Notes under the pieces: model-generated | What the model was told of the DNA's origin: nothing | Databases searched by the model: none | What the model saw: only the letters and a program-made list of their open reading frames with translations | Origin: Ridgeia piscesae | Lineage: Eukaryota > Annelida > Polychaeta > Sabellida > Siboglinidae | Assembly (NCBI GenBank): GCA_025642075.2 | Contig: JAODUO010001375.1 | Span: 1-64,000 of the forward strand | Direction of reading: 5' to 3' | DNA length: 64,000 bases | Shown: piece after piece, positions 35,700-46,322 of the stretch | Position numbering within the stretch: position 1 is the first letter of the stretch | Layout: each line of letters starts with the position of its first letter | Position numbers and translations under genes: made by a program

Positions 35700-37512
35700 T
35701 AGGCTGTGATGGATTTGTGTACATAATACATCAAATCTTCATTTATAAATTATAACATGGCTGAATGCTTTCTAGAGAAGTAAGACTGTTGACTTGATTG
35801 GACAGATCTGCCAGGAAGTAAAGTATAAAAACTATGAGCAGTCCTTTTAGTTTACTTTGTCCACTTGTCTTCATTTCTGAAAAAAGCTGTTCTATTACAA
35901 ACACTGCATAAGGAACTGTTAGGAACTTTACAGTACAGCTTGTATATACTTTTTATCTATCTGTGGTTGCATAGTTCCAAGGCTATTTAGAAATACCAAC
36001 AGGCTAAAGTATTTTGCTATTTTTGTAAGTTGAATGTTTTGTCTTACAGATTGGCTATGGATGAATGGACCCAACATTGGAGATCAGCATTCAGTACTCT
36101 CCAGCTTGGATACACTGCAGTATCCAGGTTCCCGGAGTGGGACAGCTTCGTGGCGAGATCCCAGTGGAAATGTGTGGATGTTTGGAGGGTTTGGCCTCGA
36201 CAGTAGGACAACAAGAACTGCTCATGTCCTCAATGACCTGTGGCTGTGGAATGCCACCAGTGGCATGTGGGCATTAGTGAACCAGAAACGTGGTGATGAC
36301 GAGAAGATGCGTGCGGTGCCCCAGCCACGGCACCATGCTGCAGCATGTGGGGTGCCAGGCATCATGTTTATACTGTTTGGTGGCATGGGCCCACAAGGGG
36401 AGCCACTCTATGATACATGGATATTTGACATCAAGTCATCTAAATGGCTACCACTGTATATCCACACATCAAGAGAGCGTGTGAAGATGAGCCACCCTGC
36501 AGCACGGTCTCACACTGCAGTCTGGTGTACCCCGGACAGTCTGGTTGTATTCAGTGGTCAAGGTGGCACAGGTGGGTTGCTACTCAGAGACATGTGGATG
36601 TTGTCTCTGCGCAACTTGACATGGGTGCCACTTGTTGATAGACCAGGCGTCAGTAGCGCATCGGGAGCTGATCGTGTTCCTTTGCCACGCACCGGGGCAA
36701 CTACATGGGTGAGGACAGATGGATCACTTTACTTATTTGGTGGAAATAAGAATCCTACACAGACACAGGGTCACTTCTTCCATGAAGCAGCTCATCTACT
36801 TGACACTACTGTTCTGTTGGCCGACCTTTGGCTATTTTCAATACATGATGCCTCATGGACTTTATTACATAGAGGGTCCCCTTCCAGACCTCCTGGACAG
36901 AATGACATTGGTGCTAAGGAGTATCCAGGCCCCAGACACCTGTCCATGAGTTGGGGACACAGTGACAGCAATCTGTGGTTATTTGGTGGTAACGGACTGA
37001 AGGACATTTTTGCTGACAAGACACGAAGTGACATGTTGTCTGACTTGTGGCTGTATGATGTGATGCTGAAGCAGTGGGTATGTTGGACGCGTGGAACTTC
37101 TTCTGGTGTTGATGTGTACAGCCACCAAGGACAGCGTCAATCTGTGTCACCAACTGGCAGGAGTGGAGCAACTGTGTGGCAGTACAATGACATTGTGTAC
37201 ATCACAGGAGGTTTTGGTTATGATGGACGCCACAAAATAACCTATTTGAATGACATGTGGTTGTATTTACCCAACAATACAAGCATTCCTTTACATGAGA
37301 GCAAAGACATTGAGGGGGACCCTAGGAGACACCATGGGCTGTCAGGCGGTGTAGTCTTTGCCATCAGTCTCTCCACATTCGGCGGGGCTGTTCTCATCAT
37401 GGGACTTTACTGTTTTGTAAAGAACTTTGGCAATCTGCCAAATTTTCATCGTTCCAGTGGCTACAATGTCAGATATTCACCACTGTTTGACGAGGCACAT
37501 GTAGGCACATGA
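34114..37512 (+). CDS. Single-pass membrane protein with six kelch repeats, two exons
   Basis: Exons 34114-34261 and 36050-37512 join in phase (TAC G|AT) to encode 536 residues. Residues 1 to about 30 form a signal peptide with hydrophobic core LNLLLTTCILLLISAAG. The ectodomain has six kelch blades, each with a GG doublet and a paired W: WMFGGFG, LFGGMGP, FSGQGG, YLFGGN, LWLFGGNG, YITGGFG, with LNDLWLW/LSDLWLY-type strands. A transmembrane helix lies at about 483-506 (GVVFAISLSTFGGAVLIMGL). The 30-residue cytoplasmic tail contains YSPL, which fits a YxxPhi sorting signal. Family knowledge: kelch blades form a beta-propeller used for binding. I cannot name an orthologue. The exon model beats an ATG at 36034 because that start is intronic and lacks a signal peptide. 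Confidence 0.88.
34430..34560 (+). pseudogene. LINE remnant in the kelch intron
   Basis: The plus-strand frame reads STIRLWNSLPQHVVNQNSRD, then SFLRDFTNSTFYT and a stop. This is the classic C-terminal block (T-IR-WN-LP--VV---S---F) of non-LTR retrotransposon ORF2 proteins. Only the last 35 codons or so and a possible 3' UTR remain. Confidence 0.8.
34561..35375. other. Kelch gene intron, unique part
   Basis: The first 100-200 bp may be 3' UTR of the LINE remnant. The remainder is AT-rich unique sequence. Confidence 0.5.
35379..35537 (+). mobile_element. tRNA-derived SINE candidate
   Basis: Pol III promoter boxes are present at natural spacing. A box TAGCAGCATTGG (35391) matches 11 of 12 consensus positions, and B box GTTCAAATCC lies at 35450. 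A tRNA-unrelated body follows (CTGCTTTTGGACACATTTATT...) and then a trinucleotide tail. Intronic in the kelch gene. Confidence 0.6.
35536..35703. repeat. (GTA)n trinucleotide microsatellite
   Basis: About 165 bp of GTA/TAG, interrupted once near 35611-35622 (AATCGTAGCC) and once near the right end. It directly follows the SINE candidate and may derive from its tail. Confidence 0.96.
36050..37512 (+). CDS. Kelch gene exon 2 (propeller, membrane anchor, tail)
   Basis: Acceptor TTTGTCTTACAG, then 1463 nt to the stop at 37512. It carries all six kelch repeats, the transmembrane helix and the cytoplasmic tail in one exon. Confidence 0.92.
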
Positions 37513-39180
37513 ACATGGTACAGAGAACTTAGAGAAGACAAAGTAACCATACATTCCATAAGACAATGTAATCATACTTTCTAGAAGGCAATGTAAACAT
37601 GTGTTTGAGTGCCATGTGAGGCCTTGTACCTCCCTCAAGGCCTGGATTAAGAACCACTGTACTAAAGCTTCTGTCCATATGTGCACAATTATTCAACATG
37701 TGGGTATTTTGTATGTGGTGCATGCATGCATGAGTTTCATTATACTGTCATACATGCATGTGCACAACTAATATGTATTTATAATGGTTACCTTGGTATT
37801 ATTTTCTTGATACAAAATATTTGATGTTGTTACTACAGAGAGATACAGTTCACTTACACAGTGCACCTTTCTAACCAACATATTATGTCAATATGGGATG
37901 TTGTCATTTATGCGTGTGCATGTATGTCTGCATCTACGAGTATACAGGATAAGATATGTTCACTCTGTCCACATGTGTGTTTAACTGTTTTGCATTATTT
38001 AACTTTGGCACTATGTAACAGCTGTCATACACCTCAAGAGGAGCAAGGTGTATCACTATACAATAGGAGGAGCCAGGTATATCACTACACAGCAGGAGAA
38101 GCCAGGTGTATCACTACACAACATGAGGAGCCAGGTGTATCACTACACCTCAAGAGGAGCAAGGTGAATCACTACACAGCAGGAGGAGCCAGGTGTATCA
38201 CTACACAGCAGGAGGAGCCAGGTGTATCACTACACAGCAGGAGGAGCCAGGTGTATCACTACACAGCAGGAGCCAGGTGTATCACTACACCTCAAGAGGA
38301 GCAAGGTGTATCACTACACAACAGGAGGAGCCAGGTGAATCACTACACAGCAGGAGGAACCAGGTGTATCATTTAACAGCAGGAGGAACCAGGTGTATCA
38401 CTTCACAGCAGGAGGAGCCATGTGTATCATTATACAGCAGGATGAGCCAGGTGTATCATTTAACAGCAGGAGGAGCCAGGTGTATCATTTAACAGCAGGA
38501 GGAGTCAGGTGTATCACTATACAGCAGGAGGAGCCAGGTGTATCTTTTAACAACAGGTCAGCCAAAGAGATATGGGGAAGTGTGTAATATTTTGCATGCG
38601 TCATGTTACAACTTCTTGTAGATTGTTTTGTGACTGGGCTGGGGCAGATCATTACCATCGTCACAATCATCTACAGGGTCATGAGAAACTATTGTATTCT
38701 ATATCGTACGAACACTTATTATATTAAAGACATGTCAACATGGTTTTGTGGAGTATGATTTGAATGTTTTCTTTCTTTTTTTCTTTCTCGGGTTCTGCTC
38801 CAGGTTATCATTATGGTTTTTTGTTTAAACGAAACATGCCACAGGAATTAATATTAAAAGCAGCATACAGTGACTTGTTTAGTGAAACTTGTCTATCAGG
38901 GTTAAATGTATGGCAATGTTATATATAGATGGAACTGCCCTGTCAGTAACAGTGTCAGTGATACATATCCAGTACAGTGGACTCAGGCAACTATCGCCTG
39001 CATGTGTATGTCTGTAGTTTTGTCTGGAGGATGACTTGTACTAGTTTTGTTGTCATAAACTATTAATATATGTGTGATGGTTTGTCTGTGTCTGTCTAAG
39101 GACTGTAATGGAAAGGAATGTTTGCTTTCTATATAAGCCTACATTTTTATGTTGAATAAACCAGTCAAAGACATTTGCAT
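37513..39180 (+). other. Probable 3' untranslated region of the kelch gene
   Basis: Downstream of the stop with no other gene. An AATAAA at 39155-39160 is a plausible polyadenylation signal. The region contains the 29-bp array. The extent is inferred. Confidence 0.5.
38030..38560. repeat. 29-bp minisatellite in the kelch 3' region
   Basis: About 18 copies of AGGAGGAGCCAGGTGTATCA plus CTACACAGC, with variants TCATTTAACAGC and CACCTCAAGAGGAGC. Confidence 0.95.
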
Positions 39181-39434
39181 ACAGGCCAGTATTGTTGTCA
39201 TATATAGTGAGAGGCTTTGCCAACCCTGCCCAGCCCTTTCAACAGATCAATAAGTGGAAGGGGGTGGGGGTGGGGCAAGATGCAAAAACATGAACTTTCA
39301 GTGTGACAACTCTCCTTTCAATAGTATAACAAATATTTACTTGGTGCTATGTCTCAAAACAGCATGATCAATAAAAGTAGTACATTATTTATAAAATGGC
39401 AAGTTACTTTCACAAAGTTCAAAACTTGCATACC

Positions 39435-40015
39435 TATTCACCCACTCACCCACCTACCTACCCACTTATTTACCCACTCACCCACCTATCTACCCACTTA
39501 TTTACCCACTCACCCACCTACCTACCCACTTATTTACCCACTCACCCACCTACCTACCCACTTATTTACCCACTCACCCACATATCTACCCACTTATTTA
39601 CCCACTCACCCACCTACCTACCCACTTATTTACCCACTCACCCACCTACCTACCCACTTATTTAGCCACTCACCCACCTATCTACCCACTTATTTACCCA
39701 CTCACCCACCTACCTACCCACTTATTTACCCACCCACCCACCTACCTACCCACTTATTTACCCACTCAGCCACCTACCTACCCACTTATTTACCCACTCA
39801 CCCACCTACCTACCCACTTATTTACTCACCCACCTATCTACATAACCACCTATCTGCCTACCTACTCACCCACTACTTACTCATTCACACACCCACCTAC
39901 CTACCCACCCACTACATACCCACACACCCACCTACCTACCCACCCAGATGTCAACCCACCCTCTCACCCACCTACCACCTATCTATCAATCTCACCCACC
40001 TAAATAACCACCCAC
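39435..40015. repeat. 32-bp array grading into CCTA/CCCA tetranucleotides
   Basis: The unit is CCTACCTACCCACTTATTTA plus CCCACTCACCCA. It is regular to about 39830, then decays into CCTACCTA and CCCACCCA. The Thr/Pro/Tyr-rich open frame across it is an artefact. Confidence 0.93.
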
Positions 40016-40036
40016 TCACATTACCTAAAAAAAACT

Positions 40037-40038
40037 AT

Positions 40039-40082
<44 letters not shown>
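40037..40082. repeat. (CA)n microsatellite
   Basis: About 45 bp pure CA. Confidence 0.95.
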
Positions 40083-40087
<5 letters not shown>

Positions 40088-40295
40088 ACACAACCGCCTA
40101 TTTAGTTGTGCACTTACACACCTATCGACGCACCTACTCCTCTCTCTATCTACCCACCCACTCACCTCAACCTCACCCTTCTATGTTGTGCCTTATTCCT
40201 TTTTTGTTATTTCTCACATGTGAAATTTAACCAGAAGTTTATTCTGCCTTTGTATATTTTGAACGAGGTATCACTTATAGTCATACACATTCACG

Positions 40296-40606
<311 letters not shown>

Positions 40607-40938
40607 GTAATGTTTAATGTGACTGAACATTTGAGAAGACGTAAAGTGCCCGGAGGCAATATTTTAGTTCTTTCTATAAAATATAATATGTATCAGCCTA
40701 TATTCTATAAGCATTGATACTGAGGGATATTATAAATGTATGCCTTCAACGTAACACATTGCCTAAGTTGGAATGATAGATCAAATAATCTTGAACCATA
40801 TTTCCTTTCTACAACAAAAAACAATCGGGTCTATTGTCGGAATAGAATGGGTCAATTTACGCCGACAGTACATTTACAATCTCACACGACCCTACAACGT
40901 ACGCCTCGACCGAGGCGAGTCTTCTGACAGCGGCCGGC

Positions 40939-41154
40939 ATGTCGACGGCGGGGCGCTTCTCGCCGAACGGAACAGCCGCGAGTGGCGGCGCTATTGTTAA
41001 ACAAACCCAAAAGTGTGGCAGCGTATGCTACAGCGAACTAATCGCACTGCAATCACAACAGCTGGAGCGGCGAGCGCGGACCTTGTCACTCGGCAGGTGT
41101 GGATTATATTTGAACCGAATACTCATTTCTAATAAGTTTACAGTTTATGAATGA
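40939..41154 (+). CDS. Possible small protein or first coding exon, unrecognised
   Basis: ATG in a good context inside a CpG-rich block, frame starting MSTAGRFSPNGTAASGGAIV. Base composition is clearly coding-like through about LERRARTLSLG. A donor-like GGCAG|GTGTGG follows at about 41096 and a stronger AAG|GTATGT at about 41209. It may be an upstream or alternative first exon of the SERTA gene (in the latter case a 71-codon upstream frame) or a separate gene. No family recognised. Confidence 0.3.
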   Translation: MSTAGRFSPNGTAASGGAIVKQTQKCGSVCYSELIALQSQQLERRARTLSLGRCGLYLNRILISNKFTVYE

Positions 41155-41209
41155 TACCGAGTGTGTAAACGCTACAGGGAGGCCAAGGGACAGCAGCGCC
41201 CATCAAGGT

Positions 41210-42860
41210 ATGTTTATTTAATTAACTGCTGTTAGACGTGCGCTAGATTGCCGACGACCGATGACCTGCCAAGCTAGCTGTCTCACTGTCAGACTCTCTT
41301 TGTCTCATTCTGTCACATCTCGTGCCTGGTTTTGACGCTGCTAACGTGAACTGGTGTGCGCCCGTGTGCGACACTTGCTTATGCGTAGATCAACGCTAAA
41401 CTGTTTAATGTCTACGTAATCCATTATTATAATAATTATTTTTGACAGTCGTTATCCTAAAATCAATATCCGTCATTGAATCAGCGGCACAGCAGCGAGT
41501 ATGTTTTAGCATGCCTGATTATTACATGTTGGGGCAAGTTGGGGCTGTTCGTCGTATTCGCAGAAGGAAGCGTTAAATACATTTGGATGAACGAAGCAGC
41601 CGAACGACGCGGCGCCAGTGGTGTCACGTTCGATCGACAGTGTAAATAACAACAGCAGCAGCTGGCGACGCCGCGTACGCTACGGGCCGGCCGGCCTACC
41701 GCACAATACACAGCGGCCAGCGAGTGCGTCTCAAGTAGTCGGCCCAGTGGGACAGCGGACGCCGTCAGTTTGGTGCTCTGGTTCACTTGCTAGTCTCTCT
41801 GACGCCGCGTCTGTCTGTTTACCAAAAAACGCGCCCGATGACCCTTCGTGCACCGAATGCGTTCTCTTGCAGCCGACGTGTGGCTCTCATTGCCGCCATG
41901 GCCGCTGCATTGCCACTGGCAGTTGTTTAATAGATAGCTCACAGTTGTCGATTGATGCCTACTGAGGAATCAATCAACGGAGGTTCTCGTCCAGTCAAAT
42001 TGTACAACTGTGTCTGTCGTAGGGGCATACAGCATAATGATGATGTGTGATACAGACCAACTGATGTAAATTGTTTTCTGCATCGATGTCATTTTTGTTA
42101 GTAGAGTGGGGCGAGACAACTCTTCAATCAGTATCAATCAATGTATATATGTTTCATTAAATATTGAATAGTTCACAGCTATTTATTTGACTGTTATAGT
42201 TGTCCAGCTGTAGGTATCTAGTTTTAAAACTGTCTAGTTGAGGATGAGCCAGTAGGGGGAGTATAGTATTTACTCTTGGAAAACAGAACCTTTTGTAGTA
42301 TAATTATATCAAATAGTGAAGTTTATGTTTAAACAATTTATACAAGAATCATAATTAACAAAACTGTTATGCTGTTATCAGTTAGATCCTGGACACAGAC
42401 CCCGGCGTGTACTGTGTAGTAACATGCATCTAGGGCCCGCGTGTAGACTCGCAGATTAATTACAGGTGTGGCATTGTAGGGTCTATGCGCAGGTGAGAAT
42501 ATGCTGCTTTCTTGCGACCAAGACCGCTAGAATTGTAACTGAAAACACTCGACGACGTCACAGTGTGATATGTGAAGAACATTATACCCTATGACTGTGT
42601 AAGACAAACTCATTTGTTTTTTCTACAGCTAGCGTGTAGTACTTATATTTAACTTAGTTACAGTTTGGTAGTTACGACGATCGCGGTTAAAGTGACCGAC
42701 ACGTGTAGACTGGTGACATTTCTGTGTCCTTTGTCCACTGTCATATTTAGATTACGTCCTATGACATTCTGCCTGTGATATTTCGTCCAACAATGTGGAC
42801 AATGGTGTGGTGTCGTTGACATTACACTGATATGCTTTAACGTCGGCTAAGCACGAGAAG
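41210..42860. other. CpG-rich upstream region of the SERTA gene
   Basis: No supported exon. A 115-codon frame at 41618-41965 is compositionally mixed and unrecognised. The CpG content suggests regulatory DNA or untranslated exons. Confidence 0.35.
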
Positions 42861-42866
42861 CCCGTG

Positions 42867-42879
42867 AGGTCAGAGGTCA
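42867..42879 (+). promoter_or_regulatory. DR1 nuclear-receptor half-site pair
   Basis: AGGTCAGAGGTCA: two perfect AGGTCA half sites with one base between. This is the DR1 arrangement known for RXR, HNF4 and COUP-TF type receptors. It lies 19 bp upstream of the TATA box. Confidence 0.55.
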
Positions 42880-42897
42880 CCCATTTAAAGGGTGCCA

Positions 42898-42905
42898 TAT
42901 ATAAG
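42898..42905 (+). promoter_or_regulatory. TATA box, probable SERTA gene core promoter
   Basis: TATATAAG in a GC-balanced block, followed about 30-40 bp later by CAGCGGCCGGCGTCACAG. A leader of about 160 nt leads to the ATG at 43096. Whether this promoter drives the SERTA gene is inference. Confidence 0.5.
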
Positions 42906-43095
42906 GCAGTGTGTGAGGAACTAGTTTGATTTATCAGCGGCCGGCGTCACAGTTCATTCGTTCGTACTAGTGATCTGAATAAGTCCACACGTACACCGTG
43001 TCTTTACACGACTACGGGCACTTTGACGACTCTGTGACGTTGTCGTTACGACGATCTAACCAACGAAGCGAGACGAGTCAGACGACCCAGCAGAA

Positions 43096-43164
43096 ATGCA
43101 TCGAGTTCTTGATGTGTTCAACACGGCGCACACAATTGAATATAAGTTCGACAAGCAGGATGAC
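43096..43164 (+). CDS. Possible first coding exon of the SERTA gene
   Basis: The frame MHRVLDVFNTAHTIEYKFDK-QDD opens in good ATG context 190 bp after the TATA box. It reaches a weak donor GAC|GTAAAC in phase 0. The SERTA exon acceptor is also phase 0, so the two would join in frame and add 30 residues to the N-terminus. If not spliced here, the frame ends soon in the intron. Confidence 0.35.
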
Positions 43165-44530
43165 GTAAACATAATAATATCAAACATACTATTATTCGCT
43201 TATCGCTATCCTCTTTAAACGTAAATATTATGCTTTTATTTTCCTATATCAATGACAAGTAATTTGATTCTTTGTTTTGTTGACATGCTGTGATTGTAGG
43301 CCTACGTGTGATGCTGATACATAATCATTTGTGATAATCGCGTCCAAAATAGCAGAGCATAATATATTTGCAGTCAGTTGACTAATGACTACATAAGCAT
43401 AATTAACTGTTCCCTGTGGTCTACCCTGCCAGTGGCTTGATGACGTCCACCCATCCACCCATCCATCCACCCACCCACCCATGGATTGCGCGCCAGCGGG
43501 GGTGGTGGTGGTGTGGTGAACGTCAACGCTACTGCCGCGTGCCCTTTCACATTTACAGATGTCATTGCGTCATTGTGCGACAGCGCCCGCTTGTCGCGCT
43601 CGCTCTGTTAGGCCGTGTGCGTGTCGTGTCGCCCGCACTTATGCAGTACGTCTACGCGACTGGTCACTTCGACCGACCGACCGACCGACTGGTTGGCTCA
43701 GCTGTTTGCCAAGCCAAGGGCCGCGTCTTTTAGAATGTCACAGGGGACGACGCGTGGTGTTGCATACCAGCTACAACTGACATCTAGCGAATCGGCGTAG
43801 ACAGCATTTGTCTGTGAATTATACGCCCTCGCGTTGGTGAAAGATCAATACTCTGCTAGCAGTGAAAGGTGTACATGTTGCGTGCTGCCAGTGTTGCCTT
43901 CCACACACAAATTAAACAAGTCGAGAGGGTTTATTATTCGCCGTGTTGTGTAATCTGGTGTTCTTCTGCGGTAACACGACCTCACGCCCCAAGGTAATTA
44001 CCCTGTCGACCGCGCCAGACGTACCGGTTATGATGTCCCACGCATGTCGCACTGGGTCGTGTAGACAACTAAACATACATCTAGATATAATATAGAGAGA
44101 GATCTAGCTAGATACCTAGCTAGACTAGGGAGAGAGGGAGCGAGGAGCAGGCAGGATAGAGGAGAGTGAGTGAGTGAGTGAGTGAGTGAGTGAGTGAGTG
44201 AGTGAGTGAGTGCGTGCGGGCGTGTGTGCGGGCGAGAGAGAGAGAGATGAGTGGTACGTAGACGACTAGTGCTTCGTCAGAGACATGTTGTTCTGTCGTT
44301 GCCACCGGCACGTGTTCCAACAGTTACCATCACTCGAGACAAACCGATCAATAATATTCTACAAGGTTTTAAACCATGACATAGTCATTACATTTTGATC
44401 GATTAGTATAGAAACAAACTGACTATTGTTTGTGGGTATCGACGACGTTATTTATTGTTGTCTGTGTGTTGCTGTCATGAGCAATGTCCCGGTGATGGTG
44501 TTTCACTGATGTACGTTGTTTGTTGTTCAG
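43165..44530. other. Probable intron upstream of the SERTA exon
   Basis: CpG-containing unique sequence plus short (CCAC/CATC)n near 43448-43485 and a (GAGT)n run at 44164-44212. No other exon supported. Confidence 0.4.
44164..44212. repeat. (GAGT)n microsatellite
   Basis: Twelve GTGA/GAGT tetranucleotides in a row. Confidence 0.95.
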
Positions 44531-44551
44531 ATCTCGCGGCCAGACGTCGCC

Positions 44552-45370
44552 ATGGTGACCAGTAGCGCCAACAGTGAGCGAGGAAAGTGTTCATCGACGA
44601 CGTCATTTATCGCGGGAAGTAACAAGCGAAAACATCCGGCGACCGACCTGAGTGACTACCGGCCCGCCAAGCGACTGTCCCCATTGCTGAACACGCCAAA
44701 GCAGCGCAAGGAGGAGAAACGACGCATCTTGAGGTTGTCGGCCCAGAAACTGCGCGAGACGCAGGACCCGGAGTCGTGTCTGCGGCGCTCCGTGCTCGTC
44801 AACAACACCCTCGTGCGGATACAGCGCGAATTACGAGACGACATCACCCCCGACGTCGCCAGGGGGAGCTATCGTCGCTACCTAGGGCGACACGACAGTG
44901 ACAACGCGCCGTGGCTGCAGGACGCTCTCACCCACACTTACCTCTACTCCAACGCCCACCTATTCGAAGACCACGTCGCCCAGTGGACTGACTCCGACGA
45001 CAGACTGTCGGGAGACGGGGGGACGACGACACACGACAGGAATATGAGAAACTTACTGGGCAGTGCTTGTCACGTGTCATCCGCGTGCAAAAGCCCACCA
45101 GTTCAACTTGGTTGTTGTGGCGGTGCCGTCGACCACCAGTCCGGTGTTGGCGACCTGCACTGTTGTCATGTGACGGCACTCTGCATGGAAACTGTTGCCA
45201 CGGACGCGGTGACAAACTGCGTTGAAAGTGATAGGACGTTTGAGAAAAGAGACAACGGCGGCGGCGTGACGGACTGCTACTGCAGCAACTTGACTGCGGC
45301 AGAGAGACTCGTGCTCGGTGAAATGGACACTGTCTTCAGCAACCTCATCAGTGCACTCACAAACTCGTAG
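44552..45370 (+). CDS. SERTA-domain transcriptional coregulator (SERTAD/Taranis-like)
   Basis: 272 residues in one exon that starts after TTGTTGTTCAG at 44531. The ATG at 44552 is chosen for its near-perfect GTCGCCATGG context. Residues about 24-41 are basic (NKRKH, PAKRL) and may be a nuclear signal. The SERTA motif spans about 53-96, with EEKRRILRLSAQKL followed by LRRSVLVNNTLVRIQREL, the family signature. The C-terminus ends acidic-hydrophobic (GEMDTVFSNLISALTNS), where SERTAD proteins carry a transactivation segment. Family knowledge: SERTA proteins act in the nucleus with E2F/DP and CDK4 or with PHD/bromodomain partners to tune the cell cycle. The specific orthologue is unclear. High GC and CpG content sets it apart from the AT-rich surroundings. 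Confidence 0.85.
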   Translation: MVTSSANSERGKCSSTTSFIAGSNKRKHPATDLSDYRPAKRLSPLLNTPKQRKEEKRRILRLSAQKLRETQDPESCLRRSVLVNNTLVRIQRELRDDITPDVARGSYRRYLGRHDSDNAPWLQDALTHTYLYSNAHLFEDHVAQWTDSDDRLSGDGGTTTHDRNMRNLLGSACHVSSACKSPPVQLGCCGGAVDHQSGVGDLHCCHVTALCMETVATDAVTNCVESDRTFEKRDNGGGVTDCYCSNLTAAERLVLGEMDTVFSNLISALTNS

Positions 45371-45904
45371 CGCCGCGCAACTCGGACCATCAATGCACCC
45401 TCTCGTTTGTAACTATGAACGTACTTGGGGTAATCATTCGTGCAGGTGTACTACTTATAATAATACGTACACGATTGTACGCATTCTGTTTGTACACATA
45501 AACAACTACACGTGCTACACATACATGTATGTACATGGGAGCATATACGATTTGAATGTGTACACGCCTCTGTTTGCTAGCGCCTGGCGGCACGTCCTTG
45601 TCCTATGTGTACAGTGCACACTGGAATATGTAAAACTACGTGAGAAACACCCTAGAAAAACACTGCCAAGTCTAAATATGTCCGTACAGTTAAGAATGAA
45701 GGCGGGGCAGTCCGCGGACACCGGTGCAGTGGTGGATAAAGGTGTCCACTGTGTTTAAAGCGTCTAGTCAGTCACTAGTCACTACTGACGCTGTTCTAGT
45801 AACGATAGTCGCTGTTATTATTTTATTAATTTTCCGCAATATGTTATACATACCGTGAATCCTGCTATAATGTGTGTATGTCATATACAACGTCAACAGA
45901 AGAC
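45371..45904 (+). other. SERTA gene 3' region
   Basis: Follows the stop, no other gene. It probably is 3' UTR. A confident polyadenylation signal was not picked. Confidence 0.4.
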
Positions 45905-46322
45905 AACAGTGCATCATGCCACTGCTGACAGTAGCACAGTGCATTGTGCCACTGTTGACAGCAGCACAGTGTAGTGCCACTGCTGATAGTAGCACAGTGC
46001 AGCGCCACTGCTGATAGTAGCACAGTGCAGTGCCACTGTTGATAGTAGCGCAGTGCCACTGCTGACAGCAGCACAGTGTAGTGCCACTGCTGATAGTAGC
46101 ACAGTGCAGTGCCACTGCTGATAGTAGCACAGTAGAATGCCACTGTTAACAGCAGCACAGTATAATGCAGCACAGTGTAGTGCCACTGCTGATAGTAGCA
46201 CAGTACAATGCCACTGTTGACAGCAGCACAGTACAATGCCACAGCTGATAATATCACAGTACAGTGCCACTGCTGACAGCAGCACAGTGTAGTGGCACTG
46301 TTGACATTAGCACAGTGCATTG
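45905..46322. repeat. 28-bp minisatellite downstream of the SERTA gene
   Basis: About 15 copies of GTGCCACTGCTGATAGTAGC plus ACAGTGCA, with variants GTTGACAGCAGCACAGT. Confidence 0.94.

Noticed and set aside
36034..36049. Alternative kelch start at 36034 (MFCLT...)
   Set aside because: These bases form the polypyrimidine/AG acceptor. Splicing to the upstream signal-peptide exon is in phase and biologically better.
39349..40041. Thr/Pro/Tyr-rich 230-codon protein
   Set aside because: Translation of a CCTA/CCCA-type simple repeat.
42894..42906. CArG box (SRF site) in CCATATATAAGG
   Set aside because: Eight A/T bases between CC and GG instead of six, so it is better read as a TATA box.
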